Shown here one piece after another: positions 32,533 to 32,761 of a stretch of 32,761 nucleotides of DNA. The stretch lies in assembly GCA_025057575.1 (NCBI GenBank), contig JANXBO010000018.1:1-32761 (forward strand), in the 5' to 3' direction. A program made the translations under genes and the position numbers. The notes below the pieces were generated by a model. The model did no database searches and had not been told where the DNA came from. It was given only the letters and a program-made list of their open reading frames with translations. Positions within the stretch are counted from its first letter, which is position 1, and every line of letters begins with the position of its first letter. The stretch comes from Candidatus Caldisaccharidevorator malaysiensis. Its GTDB lineage: Bacteria; Armatimonadota; Fervidibacteria; Fervidibacterales; Fervidibacteraceae.

Positions 32533-32761
32533 ATGAGTCGTGACAATCAGGGGCGATACCGGCAGACCCTGAATCTGCCTAAGACCGCCTTTCCTCAAAA
32601 AGGGAACTTACCGGTCCGAGAACCAGAGATTCTTGCTCGCTGGAAGGAACGGCGCATTTATGAGCGGATGCTGGAAAGGCGGCAGCGAGAGGGCGCCGCA
32701 CCGTATATCCTTCACGACGGTCCCCCCTATTCCAACGGCGACATCCATATCGGTCACGCTT
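32533..32761 (+). CDS. ileS: Isoleucyl-tRNA synthetase, 5' part
   Basis: The first 76 codons only; the gene runs off the window. The peptide shows the class I synthetase opening of IleS, with [17 protein letters not shown] containing the HIGH active-site motif near residues 73-76. The enzyme charges tRNA-Ile. The ATG follows GGAGGAG. It is divergent from moaA. Confidence 0.92.
   Translation, partial: MSRDNQGRYRQTLNLPKTAFPQKGNLPVREPEILARWKERRIYERMLERRQREGAAPYILHDGPPYSNGDIHIGHA

Overview
The window looks like chromosome from a moderately GC-rich, probably thermophilic bacterium. Secreted glycan-active proteins, frequent GTG/TTG starts with strong Shine-Dalgarno sites, a type III-D CRISPR effector and ordinary housekeeping genes (hflX, moaA, ileS) would fit an Armatimonadota/Fervidibacteria-like genome. 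That placement is a guess from gene content, not a phylogenetic result.

Layout. 1-1.6 kb: a possible 44-aa ORF overlapping by ATGA a protein with a CorA-like two-helix C terminus. 1.8-5.4 kb (minus): two translationally coupled secreted proteins, one with repeated Ig-like/carboxypeptidase-regulatory modules and one TIM-barrel glycosidase-like. 5.5-10.1 kb (plus): a TPR protein, a secreted GH51 alpha-L-arabinofuranosidase with an extra N-terminal domain, and a ThiF/MoeB-type E1-like enzyme. 10.1-12.9 kb: a phage-type control and packaging module, made of a LexA/CI-like repressor, a divergent promoter pair sharing a perfect dyad, a small helix-turn-helix protein (possible TerS) and a GpA-type TerL. 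13.0-15.3 kb: a small anchored protein (plus), then a minus-strand set running from an ECF sigma factor and its zinc-type anti-sigma factor to two membrane proteins of unknown function. 15.4-16.8 kb: hflX.

16.8-24.6 kb (plus): a tightly coupled type III-D effector operon: HD-less Cas10 with intact GGDD, Cas7, Csx10, a Cas11-like small subunit, a cysteine-rich Cas7, another Cas7, Csx19, a fourth Cas7 and a small helical protein of unknown function. I see no repeat array, Cas6, Cas1/Cas2 or CARF effector in the window. 24.8-27.1 kb: one ORF joins a signal peptide and pectate-lyase-like beta-helix to an N-terminally truncated HerA-like ATPase. 27.2-31.2 kb (minus): a phage head operon (Mu gpI-like protease with a likely nested scaffold start, decoration protein, major capsid, DUF935/gp29 portal). 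31.4-32.4 kb: moaA (minus). 32.5 kb to the end: the 5' part of ileS.

How it fits together. The terminase module and the head operon look like two halves of one head-and-packaging system about 14 kb apart, on opposite strands, with host genes and the CRISPR operon between them. No tail, lysis or integrase genes are visible. This could be a scattered, retained phage-derived system or the remains of a rearranged prophage. The strongest leads are the III-D operon (cysteine-rich Cas7, unknown last gene, no visible cOA effector), the beta-helix/HerA chimera, the split head-packaging genes and the nested scaffold start.
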